A stretch of DNA of 48,775 bases. It comes from Olsenella uli (lineage in GTDB: Bacteria > Actinomycetota > Coriobacteriia > Coriobacteriales > Atopobiaceae). Shown piece after piece: positions 15,303 through 22,972 of this stretch. Below the pieces are notes generated by a model. The model was given only the letters and a program-made list of their open reading frames with translations. It searched no databases and had not been told where the DNA came from. Each line of letters opens with the position of its first letter. Within the stretch, counting starts at the first letter, position 1. The position numbers were made by a program, and so were the translations under genes. The DNA is taken from contig NZ_JACJJK010000011.1 of the NCBI RefSeq assembly GCF_016899935.1, forward strand, positions 1 through 48,775. The letters run 5' to 3'.

Positions 15303-15776
15303 CTAGTCGTGCCACCACTCCATGTCCATGACCGCGTCGTAGAACTGGTCCTCGGTCTCGGCGGCGAAGAGCGTGTCCACCCAGTCCTTGCGCTGGAAGT
15401 TGTGCATGAGGATCTGGAGCAGCTCGATGTGCGCGCCGGGCTCGTAGAAGCCGAGCATGAAGGCCAGCTTGACGTCGAGCTTGTTGTCCGGGTCGGACAT
15501 GTCGCCCCAGGCGATCGTGTTCTTGAGGCGCACGGGGGCGATGAAGGGCTTGACGATGGCGTCGGCCTCGGTGTGCGGGATGGCGATCGGGTAGGGCTCG
15601 GTGGGGAGCGCCGTGGGGTACATCGACTCGCGCTTCTTGATCGAGGCGATGTAGGTGTCGTTGACGTAGCCGAGCTCCTCGAAGCGCTTGCCCATGATGT
15701 CGAAGATCTGCTCCGGCGTCTGCGCGTCGAGGTCCAGCACCGTCAGCTCACGCATGATCACTTCTTTTCCGAGCAT
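15303..15776 (-). CDS. PTS IIA (galactitol/fructose-type) subunit
   Basis: 157 residues from ATG 15776 with GAAGGGAAG upstream; a second ATG at 15755 is possible. Longer readings would run into the operator region and are unlikely. The active-site His is H68 in IAIPHTEAD, receiving phosphate from HPr. First gene of the PTS/aldolase/DHA kinase operon. The leader of about 180 bases holds a hairpin at 15815-15837 and operator-like boxes. Confidence 0.93.
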   Translation of the reverse strand: MLGKEVIMRELTVLDLDAQTPEQIFDIMGKRFEELGYVNDTYIASIKKRESMYPTALPTEPYPIAIPHTEADAIVKPFIAPVRLKNTIAWGDMSDPDNKLDVKLAFMLGFYEPGAHIELLQILMHNFQRKDWVDTLFAAETEDQFYDAVMDMEWWHD

Positions 15777-15814
15777 GGGGCTTCCCTTCTCCCGTGGCCT
15801 GTTGATGCCTTGAC

Positions 15815-15837
15815 GGCCCCGCCCGTCCGACGGGGCC
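15815..15837 (-). promoter_or_regulatory. Leader hairpin ahead of the PTS IIA gene
   Basis: Arms GGCCCCG (15815-15821) and CGGGGCC (15831-15837) lie about 40 bases before the start codon. No T-run follows on the operon strand, so it is a leader structure and not a clear terminator. Confidence 0.45.
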
Positions 15838-15902
15838 GAAACTTTTCCCGTGCGCAGGCGCCGCCATCGGCGCTGCTTTCTGATACCAGTTTCCGGCACC
15901 CG

Positions 15903-15985
15903 TTCTTCACAAAACAGCCAAAGGTTGTTCACTGCACGTGCAGAATTACCAACTGAAACAGCTTTCTTCACGGCTCCGTGAAGAA
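15903..15985 (-). promoter_or_regulatory. Operator-like TTCTTCAC boxes upstream of the PTS operon
   Basis: TTCTTCAC at 15903-15910, TTGTTCAC at 15925-15932, TTCTTCAC at 15964-15971 and inverted GTGAAGAA at 15978-15985. The last two belong to a perfect 16-bp inverted repeat (15958-15991, two-base loop). The region 15777-16103 holds no gene. It lies between the regulator terminator and the PTS operon, so these are likely binding sites for the MtlR-type activator. Confidence 0.55.
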
Positions 15986-16036
15986 AGCTGTCCTATCTGA
16001 GGGTGCCAACTGGGCTTTGTTTGCGCCGCTTGAGGC

Positions 16037-16072
16037 AAAACGGGGCGTTCCTACCAGTTTCAGGGACGCCCC
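16037..16072 (-). terminator. Intrinsic terminator of the PTS regulator gene
   Basis: On the minus strand GGGGCGTCCCT pairs with AGGAACGCCCC (one mismatch, 9-base loop) and GTTTTG follows. It lies 31 bases past the stop. It separates the regulator transcript from the PTS operon. Confidence 0.8.
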
Positions 16073-16103
16073 GCAAGCTCGAATCGGCGAGCAGATTTAT
16101 GCG

Positions 16104-18200
16104 TTATTGAATTATCTGGTACTCCGCCGTCTCGATCGCGGCGGCCGCCTCCTCGGGCGTGCGGGCGTCCCGCAGCTCCTGGAAGATGCTGAGCTCCGGC
16201 TTGGTCAGCATGCTGAGGAGGTTGAAGAACGCCTTGAGGTGGGACTTGTGGTCCGTCGGCGCGAGGGTGCAGACGAACTCGACCGGGTCGTGGTCGTCGG
16301 CGTCAAACTTGACCGGCGTCCTGAGGCGGATGAGGTTCATCCCCATCTTGTACGTGCCCTTCTCGGGCGCCTCGTGCGGGATGGCGAAGTGCGGGACCAG
16401 GACCACGTAGGGGCCGTGGTCGACGACGTTCTGGATCATCGCGTCGATGTAGCGCGGCTCGATGTAGCCCATCTCCACGAGCGGGCGCGCCGACTTGGCG
16501 ATCGCGTCGCGCCAGTCGCTCGCCTCCACGTCAAGCTGGATGTGGCTCGGGGGGAGCAGCTGGTGGAGGTAGGGCGTGAGGATCTCCTCCTCCATGTGCT
16601 GCGCCTCGTGGAAGTAGCGGCGCACCTCGGTGCGGATCTCCCGGATGACGCGCTCGCCCCCGCCGGTCAGCTCGCGCCGCAGGATCGGCTCGATCTTGTC
16701 GAGAAGCCCCTGGGCCCCCAGCTCGTCGTAGCCGTCCTGGAAGCCGTCCGAGAGGGAGCGGACCTCGTCGATCTTCTCGCGCATCCGCTCGTAGTCGCGG
16801 TCCGAGAAGGGCAGCAGCGCCACGACGTTGTCCACCGGGCACTCGTTGAGCGCGACCGTGGAGATGACGAGGTCGGCGCGATAGGACTCGAGGTAGGGGG
16901 CCTCGTGGGCCGGGATCACCTTGATGACGCGGATGTCAAAGCGCCCCCGCAGGTCCTCCACGACGAGCCGCGAGGTGCCCACGCCCTCGTCGCAGACCAC
17001 GACCACGCGCAGGCGGCGCTCCCGGTTCTTGCGCCGCTCGAGCGCCGCGCAGATGTGCAGCGCCACGTAGATGGTCTCCACCTCGGTGATGCGCCGGCGG
17101 CTGTAGGCCTCGAGGATGGGGAGGTTGTCCTTGACGGCGTCGAGGACCTGGGGCTGGTCGGTCACGACCTCGCGCAGGACGGGGTTCACCGGGAAGCGCG
17201 AGGCGTCCGAGGAGAACATCGTCTCCAGGTGGTTGGAGAGGCACTCGAAGAGGCTGTAGTCCCCGTTGAGGTCCACCCCGCAGGCGAGCGAGACGTTCTG
17301 GACGAAGCGGCGCGTCACGGTCTGGACCTGCACGTCCTCGATCGTGAACTCGGCGTCGCTGCGAAAGCCGCTCGTCTCGAGGACGAGGGAGAGGTTCTCC
17401 GCCTCGCCCTCGCCCATCCCCACGCCGCAGTACTGGGCGAGCAGCGAGATGACGTCGCGCGCGAAGGAGAGGGCCTCCTGGCGCTCGGAGGGGACCACCC
17501 AGTCCCCCTTCATCCGCATGCCGTCGCGGCAGCGCTGCACCGCGATCTGAAGGTAGCGCCGCACGATGCCGAAGGAGCGGTCGTCGAGAACCGCCTTATG
17601 CAGGCGGCACTGCTCGTTGAGAATCTTGTCGATGGTCACCTCGTCCGCCTGGCCGACCTTGCCCGCCGAGACGGCGGCCCACTGCTCGGCGAGGGCGGGC
17701 TTGGTGAGCACGAAGTTCAGCAGGAAGCCGCGCAGCGCGGTCTCGTCGCCCACGACCTTGAGGCCGCGGTTGGGGCGCGAGATCACCTCGAGCCCGGCGT
17801 CGCGCGCCACGGCCTTGATGCCGTCCAGGTCGTTCAGGACGGTGGCGCGGCTCACCGAGAAGCGGTCGGCGATGGCGGCGAGCGTCACGTAACCGGGCTC
17901 GAGGGCCATGATGACCACGGCGAGCGTCTTGCGCTCCTCGCTGGAGAGCTTGTAGGAGTAGAACCCCTGGACCGGCAGCGACGCCAGGACGCGCGAGAAG
18001 TCCGGCGGGACCACGATGGCGCCGCCGGGGCCGTACTCGAGCTGCTCCATGCCCTTCTCGGCGAGGAAGAGGTTGATCGACTTGACGTCGTTTCTGATGG
18101 TGCGCGAGCTCACCTCGTACTCGCCGGCGAGGCCGTCGAGCGTGAGCGTCCGGTCGGAGCGCGCGAGCTCCTGCGCTATGGCGACGATTCGCTCGTTCAT
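16104..18200 (-). CDS. MtlR/LicR-type transcription activator with PRDs and EIIB/EIIA domains
   Basis: 698 residues from ATG 18200, which overlaps the upstream stop (ATGA). Two helix-turn-helix units come first (LDGLAGEYEVSSRTIRNDVK at 21-40 and LAAIADRFSVSRATVLNDL at 107-125). Two PTS regulation domains follow (about 190-300 and 305-410) with His such as H324 and H382. Then an EIIB-like domain with C403 (VVVVCDEGVGTSR) and an EIIA domain with H609 (FAIPHEAPE). Such activators sense sugar supply through phosphorylation by HPr and the cognate EIIB. The DNA-binding form is indicated, not an RNA antiterminator. It most likely drives the downstream galactitol-family operon. Confidence 0.93.
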   Translation of the reverse strand: MNERIVAIAQELARSDRTLTLDGLAGEYEVSSRTIRNDVKSINLFLAEKGMEQLEYGPGGAIVVPPDFSRVLASLPVQGFYSYKLSSEERKTLAVVIMALEPGYVTLAAIADRFSVSRATVLNDLDGIKAVARDAGLEVISRPNRGLKVVGDETALRGFLLNFVLTKPALAEQWAAVSAGKVGQADEVTIDKILNEQCRLHKAVLDDRSFGIVRRYLQIAVQRCRDGMRMKGDWVVPSERQEALSFARDVISLLAQYCGVGMGEGEAENLSLVLETSGFRSDAEFTIEDVQVQTVTRRFVQNVSLACGVDLNGDYSLFECLSNHLETMFSSDASRFPVNPVLREVVTDQPQVLDAVKDNLPILEAYSRRRITEVETIYVALHICAALERRKNRERRLRVVVVCDEGVGTSRLVVEDLRGRFDIRVIKVIPAHEAPYLESYRADLVISTVALNECPVDNVVALLPFSDRDYERMREKIDEVRSLSDGFQDGYDELGAQGLLDKIEPILRRELTGGGERVIREIRTEVRRYFHEAQHMEEEILTPYLHQLLPPSHIQLDVEASDWRDAIAKSARPLVEMGYIEPRYIDAMIQNVVDHGPYVVLVPHFAIPHEAPEKGTYKMGMNLIRLRTPVKFDADDHDPVEFVCTLAPTDHKSHLKAFFNLLSMLTKPELSIFQELRDARTPEEAAAAIETAEYQIIQ

Positions 18201-19093
18201 GCGACCCCTCCCCCGGTCATGAAGCTCGGCAGGCGGCCCTCGCGCCAGGCGGCGGCGATCTCCAGGAGCGCGTCGTCGACGGCGCCGTCCGCGCACGCCC
18301 CGATGTGCCAGCGCGCGGCGCGGGCCACGGCCTCCGTCGCGTTGGCCACGGCGACGGAGTTCTCCACGGCCTCGATCATCGCGAGGTCGTTCTCCGAGTC
18401 GCCGAAGGCCGCGTACTCGTCCGGCGCGAGGCCGAGCGCCTCCGCCAGCACGCGCACGCCGTCGCCCTTGGTCCAGCCGCCGGGCATGACGTCGATCACC
18501 GGCGCCACCGCGCTCGGGAACACGAAGTCCAGCTCGGGCACCTCCGCGCGCAGCAGGTCGCGCAACTCGGCCATGCGCTCGCGGGGGCAGGCGCACTGGA
18601 TGTTGGCCTTCACGTAGGCGGGCTCGCCGCCGGGCACGCCCTGGGAGGGGAAGTCCGTCACGCGCGCCACGATCTTCTCAATCGAGCGCTTGTAGGTCTC
18701 CGGGGGGTTGGCGAGCAGGCGGGCTTCGCGCTCGGTGACGTAGGCGGTCATGCCCGCCGTCCAGGGGTGGTAGAGCGCGAGGTAGGCGTCCGCGTCATGC
18801 TCGTCCAGCACGCGGACGACCCGCTCGAGCGCGGCGGCCGGAATCGTCACGGTGCGCACGACCTCGCCGTCCACGCGCACGATCTGCCCGTTGCAGAACG
18901 CGCCGGTGGCGTAGCAGGCCTCGTCTCCGTCGAACATCCAGCCCATGTCCACGGGCAGCCGACCCGTCACCGGGCCGAAGTGCAGCCCCTCGGCGAGCAG
19001 GGCGTGGATCGCGTCGCGCGAGCGCCTCGTCGCGGACGGCGTCCCGAAGGCGATGAGCGTGTCGTCGAGGTCCGTCAGGGCAAGCTTGATCAA
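18197..19093 (-). CDS. Cof-type HAD-IIB family hydrolase (sugar phosphatase)
   Basis: 298 residues. HAD motif I LTDLDDTLI (6-14), motif II and hinge region GPVTGRLP (40-47), motif III Lys in GGWTKGDGV and motif IV FGDSENDLAMIE. The long cap domain is of the Cof C2b type. Family members dephosphorylate sugar phosphates and other small phosphates. It is translationally coupled to the PTS regulator and could remove toxic sugar phosphates from that pathway. Confidence 0.9.
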   Translation of the reverse strand: MIKLALTDLDDTLIAFGTPSATRRSRDAIHALLAEGLHFGPVTGRLPVDMGWMFDGDEACYATGAFCNGQIVRVDGEVVRTVTIPAAALERVVRVLDEHDADAYLALYHPWTAGMTAYVTEREARLLANPPETYKRSIEKIVARVTDFPSQGVPGGEPAYVKANIQCACPRERMAELRDLLRAEVPELDFVFPSAVAPVIDVMPGGWTKGDGVRVLAEALGLAPDEYAAFGDSENDLAMIEAVENSVAVANATEAVARAARWHIGACADGAVDDALLEIAAAWREGRLPSFMTGGGVA

Positions 19094-19149
19094 GGTAGCA
19101 CCCTCCCCCCAGAGGCAACTGTCCCTCCGCCCATCATAACCCGAGACGT

Positions 19150-19178
19150 GCCTAAAAGGGGTCTGACCCCTTTTGGGC
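19150..19178. repeat. 29-bp palindrome, copy 2
   Basis: Differs from copy 1 (781-809) at one position in the right arm (TTTTGGGC for TTTTAGGC). It lies just upstream of the Cof-type HAD gene start and 17 bases before the second 31-bp array. Confidence 0.8.
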
Positions 19179-19194
19179 GCGGAAGGCCGGGGGC

Positions 19195-19410
19195 TCCGGG
19201 AATCGCCGGGGTTGTCACGGGGGCGTCTAGAAAATGGGGCCCTTGGTGCGCCGGGTTCTAAAAAATCCCATCTTTGTCGCAGCGGCGTCTAGAAAACGCC
19301 GCCCTTGTCGCCCTGCGCCTAGAAATCCGAGGGGTTGCACGCTTGCACGGCGCTCCGAGCGCGCAAGGCCGGCGATTCCTAGAGCCGACCGCGCCAAGGT
19401 CCGGGATTCT
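19195..19410. repeat. 31-bp repeat array, second locus (four units, hairpin, short tail)
   Basis: Units start at 19195, 19226, 19257 and 19288. A hairpin unit 19319-19383 runs from CTAGAAATCCGAGGGGTTGC to GCGCAAGGCCGGCGATTCCT. A short tail CGCCAAGGTCCGGGATTCTT ends at the dispersed 11-mer. Order and spacing match the blocks at 7896-8628. It fills the gene-free stretch 19094-19441. Confidence 0.85.
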
Positions 19411-19418
19411 TAGACGGG

Positions 19419-19429
19419 CGAGAAGGACG
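19419..19429 (+). repeat. Dispersed 11-mer CGAGAAGRACG
   Basis: Exact copy, 12 bases past the stop of the following minus-strand HAD gene and abutting the 31-bp array. A further exact copy (19504-19514) lies inside that HAD gene. Confidence 0.75.
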
Positions 19430-19441
19430 CGCGCCCGCAGA

Positions 19442-20071
19442 TCAGGCGAGCAGGTCCACGAGCTCGCGGAGGTCGTCAATCGCGCGGTCCGCCTCGCTCT
19501 GGTCGAGAAGGACGCCCTCCCCCTGCCGCACCGCGCACACGTGGGCGCCCGCCGCCTTGCCGGCCCGGATCCCGATCGGCGAGTCCTCCACCACGACCGC
19601 CTCCTCCGGCACGACGCCGAGCAGGCCCATCGCGCGGCGGTAGGGCTCCGGGTCCGGCTTGAGCGCGGCGCAGTCGTCGCCCGTCACCAGGGCATCGAGC
19701 AGCCCGCCGATGCCGACCGTCTCCACGAAGTCCTCCACGAAGGCGCGCCTGGACGAGGAGCAGATCGCGGTCGCCGCGCCGCGCCCCCTGAGCCCGGAGA
19801 GCGTCTCGCGCACGCCGGGGGCGAGCAGCTCGCGCCAGGGCGGGCGATGCTCCCGCGCGTAGGCCAGGTACTGGAGCCTGAGCCGCTCGCGCAGCGCCTC
19901 GTCGTCGGGCACGAGCGTCCGCCACACGGCGCGGTCGTTGGAGCCCGTGGCGTCAAAGCCCGCCGGCAGCTCCCGGCCGTGCAGCGCCAGGAAGTCGGAG
20001 CGGCGCTGGTTGTAGAACTGCTCGGAGCGCACGAGCACCCCGTCCATGTCAAATATGACGGCCCTGATCAT
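19442..20071 (-). CDS. HAD family hydrolase, beta-phosphoglucomutase-like
   Basis: 209 residues from ATG 20071 after GGAGGA. Motif I FDMDGVLVRSE (8-18), motif II ICSSSRRAF, Lys in ALKPDPEPYRRAM and motif IV VVEDSPIGIRAG. The small helical cap places it with phosphatases and phosphoglucomutases of subclass IA. It is the last gene of the mannose-family PTS cluster and follows the GntR gene by 50 bases. Role could be dephosphorylation of a pathway intermediate. Near the 3' end GEGVLLDQSE spans an antisense copy of the dispersed motif. Confidence 0.9.
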   Translation of the reverse strand: MIRAVIFDMDGVLVRSEQFYNQRRSDFLALHGRELPAGFDATGSNDRAVWRTLVPDDEALRERLRLQYLAYAREHRPPWRELLAPGVRETLSGLRGRGAATAICSSSRRAFVEDFVETVGIGGLLDALVTGDDCAALKPDPEPYRRAMGLLGVVPEEAVVVEDSPIGIRAGKAAGAHVCAVRQGEGVLLDQSEADRAIDDLRELVDLLA

Positions 20072-20121
20072 GGGTCCTCCCGTCGGCGCGGAACGAGCGG
20101 TGAGAAGGGGCCGCAGCCGCG

Positions 20122-20841
20122 CTACACGTCGAAGGCGTAGCGGCTGCCCACGTAGTACTGGCGCCCGATGGCCACCGGCCGGCCGTCCCGGTCCTCGAAG
20201 TATCCGTTCATGTAGAGCAGCGGCGCGTTCGTGGGCACGCGGAGGCGCCCCGCCTGCTCGGGGGTGGCGGCCACCGCCTCGATCGTGAGGCGGGCGTTGC
20301 GCACCGGCCGGCGGCCGGAGACCGCCTCGATGGTGTCGAACAGCGAGACGTCGTCCAGCGAGGCGCCCATGAGCCCGGCGAACTCCTCGTAGGGCAGGAA
20401 GACGTTCTCCTCGTACACGGGCACGTCGTCGGCGGTCCGGAGGCGCTGGACGTACAGCAGGAGGTCGTTCTCGCCCAGCCCAAAGAACGCGCGCTCGTCC
20501 TCGCGCGACGGCACGATGCGGCGCTCGAGCAGCCGAGCGCCCGCGCGGGCCCCGTTGTCGCGGCAGATGTCCGTGAAGGTCCTGATGGTGTGGCCGCTGC
20601 GCCGCAGCTCGCGGAAGATGCGCGGCCGGCTCACGAAGGTGCCCACACCCTGCCGCTTCACGAGGTAGCCGTTGGTGCAGAGGTCGCTGATCGCCCGACG
20701 GACCGTGATGCGGCTCGCCCCGTACGTCGCACAGAGCTCCTGCTCGGAGGGGATGCGGTCCCCCTCGGCGTAGGCGCCGTCCTCGATCTTGCCCTTGATG
20801 TCCTCGTATATCTGCTGGTAGAGGGGTGCTAGGTCGTTCAT
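20122..20841 (-). CDS. GntR/HutC family transcription regulator
   Basis: 239 residues. N-terminal winged helix (LYQQIYEDIKGKIEDGAYAE, RIPSEQELCATYGASRITVR) and C-terminal UTRA ligand domain (from about 90, ending LYMNGYFEDRDGRPVAIGRQ and YYVGSRYAFDV). HutC-type repressors bind phosphorylated sugars or amino-sugars and leave the DNA. The gene follows the SIS gene in the mannose-family PTS cluster. Its likely targets are the two AGACGTCT-bearing sites at 24900-24920 and 25024-25044. An AGAGAAGGA run upstream of the start probably serves as ribosome site. Confidence 0.93.
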   Translation of the reverse strand: MNDLAPLYQQIYEDIKGKIEDGAYAEGDRIPSEQELCATYGASRITVRRAISDLCTNGYLVKRQGVGTFVSRPRIFRELRRSGHTIRTFTDICRDNGARAGARLLERRIVPSREDERAFFGLGENDLLLYVQRLRTADDVPVYEENVFLPYEEFAGLMGASLDDVSLFDTIEAVSGRRPVRNARLTIEAVAATPEQAGRLRVPTNAPLLYMNGYFEDRDGRPVAIGRQYYVGSRYAFDV

Positions 20842-20947
20842 GCTGGCACCGCGTCCTTCTCTTCGAGCCCTCCCGCGTATTCGGGAGCCGGTAACCTGCA
20901 TAATCGTAACACCTCCCTTTAACAGAGCGTCCATCGCCTCCGCAAAC

Positions 20948-20987
20948 GGCCGTGGCCGCGCAGCCAACACGTCGCGCGACCACGGCC
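20948..20987 (-). terminator. Hairpin between SIS and GntR genes
   Basis: Arms GGCCGTGGCCGCGC (20948-20961) and GCGCGACCACGGCC (20974-20987), 13 of 14 paired, followed on the minus strand by GTTTGCGG. It lies 31 bases past the SIS stop and is probably a partial terminator. A smaller hairpin (20870-20887) lies nearer the GntR start. Confidence 0.55.
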
Positions 20988-21005
20988 ATAGACCTGCGGT
21001 TGAGG

Positions 21006-21016
21006 CGAGAAGAACG
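21006..21016 (+). repeat. Dispersed 11-mer CGAGAAGRACG, part of an inverted pair
   Basis: Exact copy just past the SIS stop. With the near-copy at 21021-21030 (end of the gene, encoding VEKD) it forms a stem-loop across the stop codon. Confidence 0.75.
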
Positions 21017-21017
21017 T

Positions 21018-22130
21018 CTAGTCCTTCTCGACGTAGTTGTCGCGCACGCCGTCGAGCTTCTTGCTGCCGATCCGCTCGTGGAAGAGCGGGTCCTTGGGGA
21101 TGGACGGGTCGATGCCGCGCGCCTCGGCGCCAAAGCACGCCACGACCTGCATTGGGATGATGAACTCCCAGCACGAGAAGAGCGGGTCCTCGGTGAAGGG
21201 CACGATGCAGTCAAAGTCGGTGGGCGCGGGGACGCCGGAGGGCGACGCGATGAGGTAGTTGTGGCTCGTCCACTCGCTCAGAATCTCGATCAGACGCAGC
21301 GTGCGGGGCTTGTAGTCCCCCTCGGAGGCCAGGTAGAACAGGTAGCTGTCCTCGGAGATCGAGTTGTAGATCCCGTGGAAGAACTCCTCGATGTCGTAGC
21401 CCGCGATGCCCACGCGCAGCGTCTCGAGCGTCTTGAGGGCACCCTCGAGGACGTCGCCGTACATGCCGTCGTAGCCGACCACGATCACGCGGCGCGCGGG
21501 GAGCAGGTCGTCCGCGATGCGGCCGTACCAGTCCACCGCGGCGTCGGTCACGGCGGGCAGGTTGGCGATCACCGTGCGCATGCGCGCGAGGTAGCCGTCC
21601 ACGGTGGCCTGGTCCGTGACGCCCTTGGCGAGGGCGAGCTCGCCCACCATGAGCATCAGCGTGGCGATGGAGCCGGCGTAGCCCTTGGTCTTGGCGCCGC
21701 ACTTCTCGTTGCCGACCTCGAGCAGCGTCTTGGTCTGCGCGTGCTCGAAGACGAGCGCCGTGGGGTTCTCGCTCACGGCCGCAGTGAGCAGGCCGCGCTC
21801 GGCGGCGGCGTCGAGGCCCTCCACGGTGGAGAGGCTCTGGCCTCCCTGCGAGATGCCGATGACCAGCGACTTCTTGTCATAGACCCTCTCGTCCCGCGCA
21901 AAGCGCGTGGGGTACATCGGGATGACCTTCCAGCCGGTGAGCTCCTCCAGGTAGAGCTTGGCGGAGACGCCCGCGTGGTAGCTCGTGCCGGAGCCGATGA
22001 CGTAGACGGTCTCGATGTCCTCGCCCTTGAAGCGCTCCACGAACTCGGCGCAGATGCGAGCGCGCTCGTCGATGATGTGGGTCAGGACCTCCGGGGTCTC
22101 GCGGATGTAGTCGTACATGATGCTTGCCAT
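21018..22130 (-). CDS. SIS-domain sugar-phosphate isomerase/deglycase
   Basis: 370 residues; ATG 22130 overlaps the IID stop as TAATG. Two SIS domains: YVIGSGTSYHAGVSAKLYLE and LVIGISQGGQSLSTVEGLDA in the first, VIVVGYDGMYGDVLEGALKT in the second. These fold like the GlmS isomerase half and the FrlB/GfrF deglycases, which split fructoselysine- or glucoselysine-6-phosphate to sugar phosphate and amine. Placement right after a mannose-family PTS fits that role or an amino-sugar isomerase (AgaS type). The DNA does not decide which. Confidence 0.87.
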   Translation of the reverse strand: MASIMYDYIRETPEVLTHIIDERARICAEFVERFKGEDIETVYVIGSGTSYHAGVSAKLYLEELTGWKVIPMYPTRFARDERVYDKKSLVIGISQGGQSLSTVEGLDAAAERGLLTAAVSENPTALVFEHAQTKTLLEVGNEKCGAKTKGYAGSIATLMLMVGELALAKGVTDQATVDGYLARMRTVIANLPAVTDAAVDWYGRIADDLLPARRVIVVGYDGMYGDVLEGALKTLETLRVGIAGYDIEEFFHGIYNSISEDSYLFYLASEGDYKPRTLRLIEILSEWTSHNYLIASPSGVPAPTDFDCIVPFTEDPLFSCWEFIIPMQVVACFGAEARGIDPSIPKDPLFHERIGSKKLDGVRDNYVEKD

Positions 22131-22972
22131 TAGAGCACTCCAAAGAACGCGCCGATGATGCCGACGATGATGAGGGCGAACATGAGGGTCGTGGTCTTCA
22201 CGCCCTTCTTGAGCAGACCGAAGCAGCCAAAGGTGAGCGCGAGCGGAAGCAGGCACGGCAGCACCTGGTCAAAGATGGCCTGGAGCTCGACCGACGCGTC
22301 GCCGATGGTGATGACGAGCGGCGTGGCAAAGGTGACCATGCTGGAGACCATCGCGCCGACCACGCACATGCCCAGCACCTTGGCGCACTCGGTGAGCAGG
22401 CCGATCGTGCCGGAGCCCTGCATGGAGTCGATGAAGCTGACGCCGCCCTTGTAGCTGAGCTTGAGGCCGTAGGCGCGGGCGAGAAGCGCCGGCACGTTGA
22501 AGATCAGCAGGAACAGAATCGCGCCGAGGATGGAGCCCTGCGCGGCGAGGCCGCAGCCCACGCCGGCGGCGATGACGCGGAAGGTGCCCCAGAAGAAGGA
22601 GTCGCCGATGCCCGCGACCGGGCCCATGAGGGCCGCCTTGAGCGCCGCGATGGACTCCATGTCAAAGCTGCCGCCCGCGCGCTCGGCCTGGGCGTTCTCC
22701 TCCTCCATGGCCACGCACGCGCCGGTGATGAGCGTCACGACCTGCGGCGTGGTGTTGAAGAACGAGAGGTGGCGCTTCAGCGCGGCGGCCATGTCATCCT
22801 TGTTGGGATAGAGCTTCTTCAGGACCGGCAGCAGCGAGTAGCAGAAGCCCACGTTCTGCATGCGCTCGTAGTTGAAGGATGCCTGGAGGGGGAACGAGCG
22901 CCAGAAGACCTTGCGCAGGTCGCCCTCGGTGATGATGCCGCCCTCCTTCAGGGGCTCGTCAGTCTTTGCCAT
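22130..22972 (-). CDS. PTS mannose/fructose/sorbose-family subunit IID
   Basis: 280 residues. The N-terminus LRKVFWRSFPLQASFNYERM and the segment TPQVVTLITGACVAMEE are IID hallmarks, followed by GPVAGIGDSFFWGTFRVIAA and membrane spans to the C-terminus. With IIC it forms the sugar channel. Start overlaps the IIC stop as TAATG and its own stop overlaps the SIS start, so translation is coupled. Confidence 0.95.
   Translation of the reverse strand: MAKTDEPLKEGGIITEGDLRKVFWRSFPLQASFNYERMQNVGFCYSLLPVLKKLYPNKDDMAAALKRHLSFFNTTPQVVTLITGACVAMEEENAQAERAGGSFDMESIAALKAALMGPVAGIGDSFFWGTFRVIAAGVGCGLAAQGSILGAILFLLIFNVPALLARAYGLKLSYKGGVSFIDSMQGSGTIGLLTECAKVLGMCVVGAMVSSMVTFATPLVITIGDASVELQAIFDQVLPCLLPLALTFGCFGLLKKGVKTTTLMFALIIVGIIGAFFGVL

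Noticed and set aside
15777-15971. Longer N-terminus for PTS IIA
   Set aside because: It would run through the operator boxes and leader hairpin, and IIA proteins do not have such a basic extension.
15958-15991. RNA antiterminator target for a BglG-type regulator
   Set aside because: The regulator has two helix-turn-helix units and no N-terminal RNA-binding CAT domain, so DNA operators are more likely. A terminator role is still possible.
19195-19410. Transposon end or insertion sequence remnant
   Set aside because: No transposase fragment, terminal repeats or target duplication could be seen around the array.
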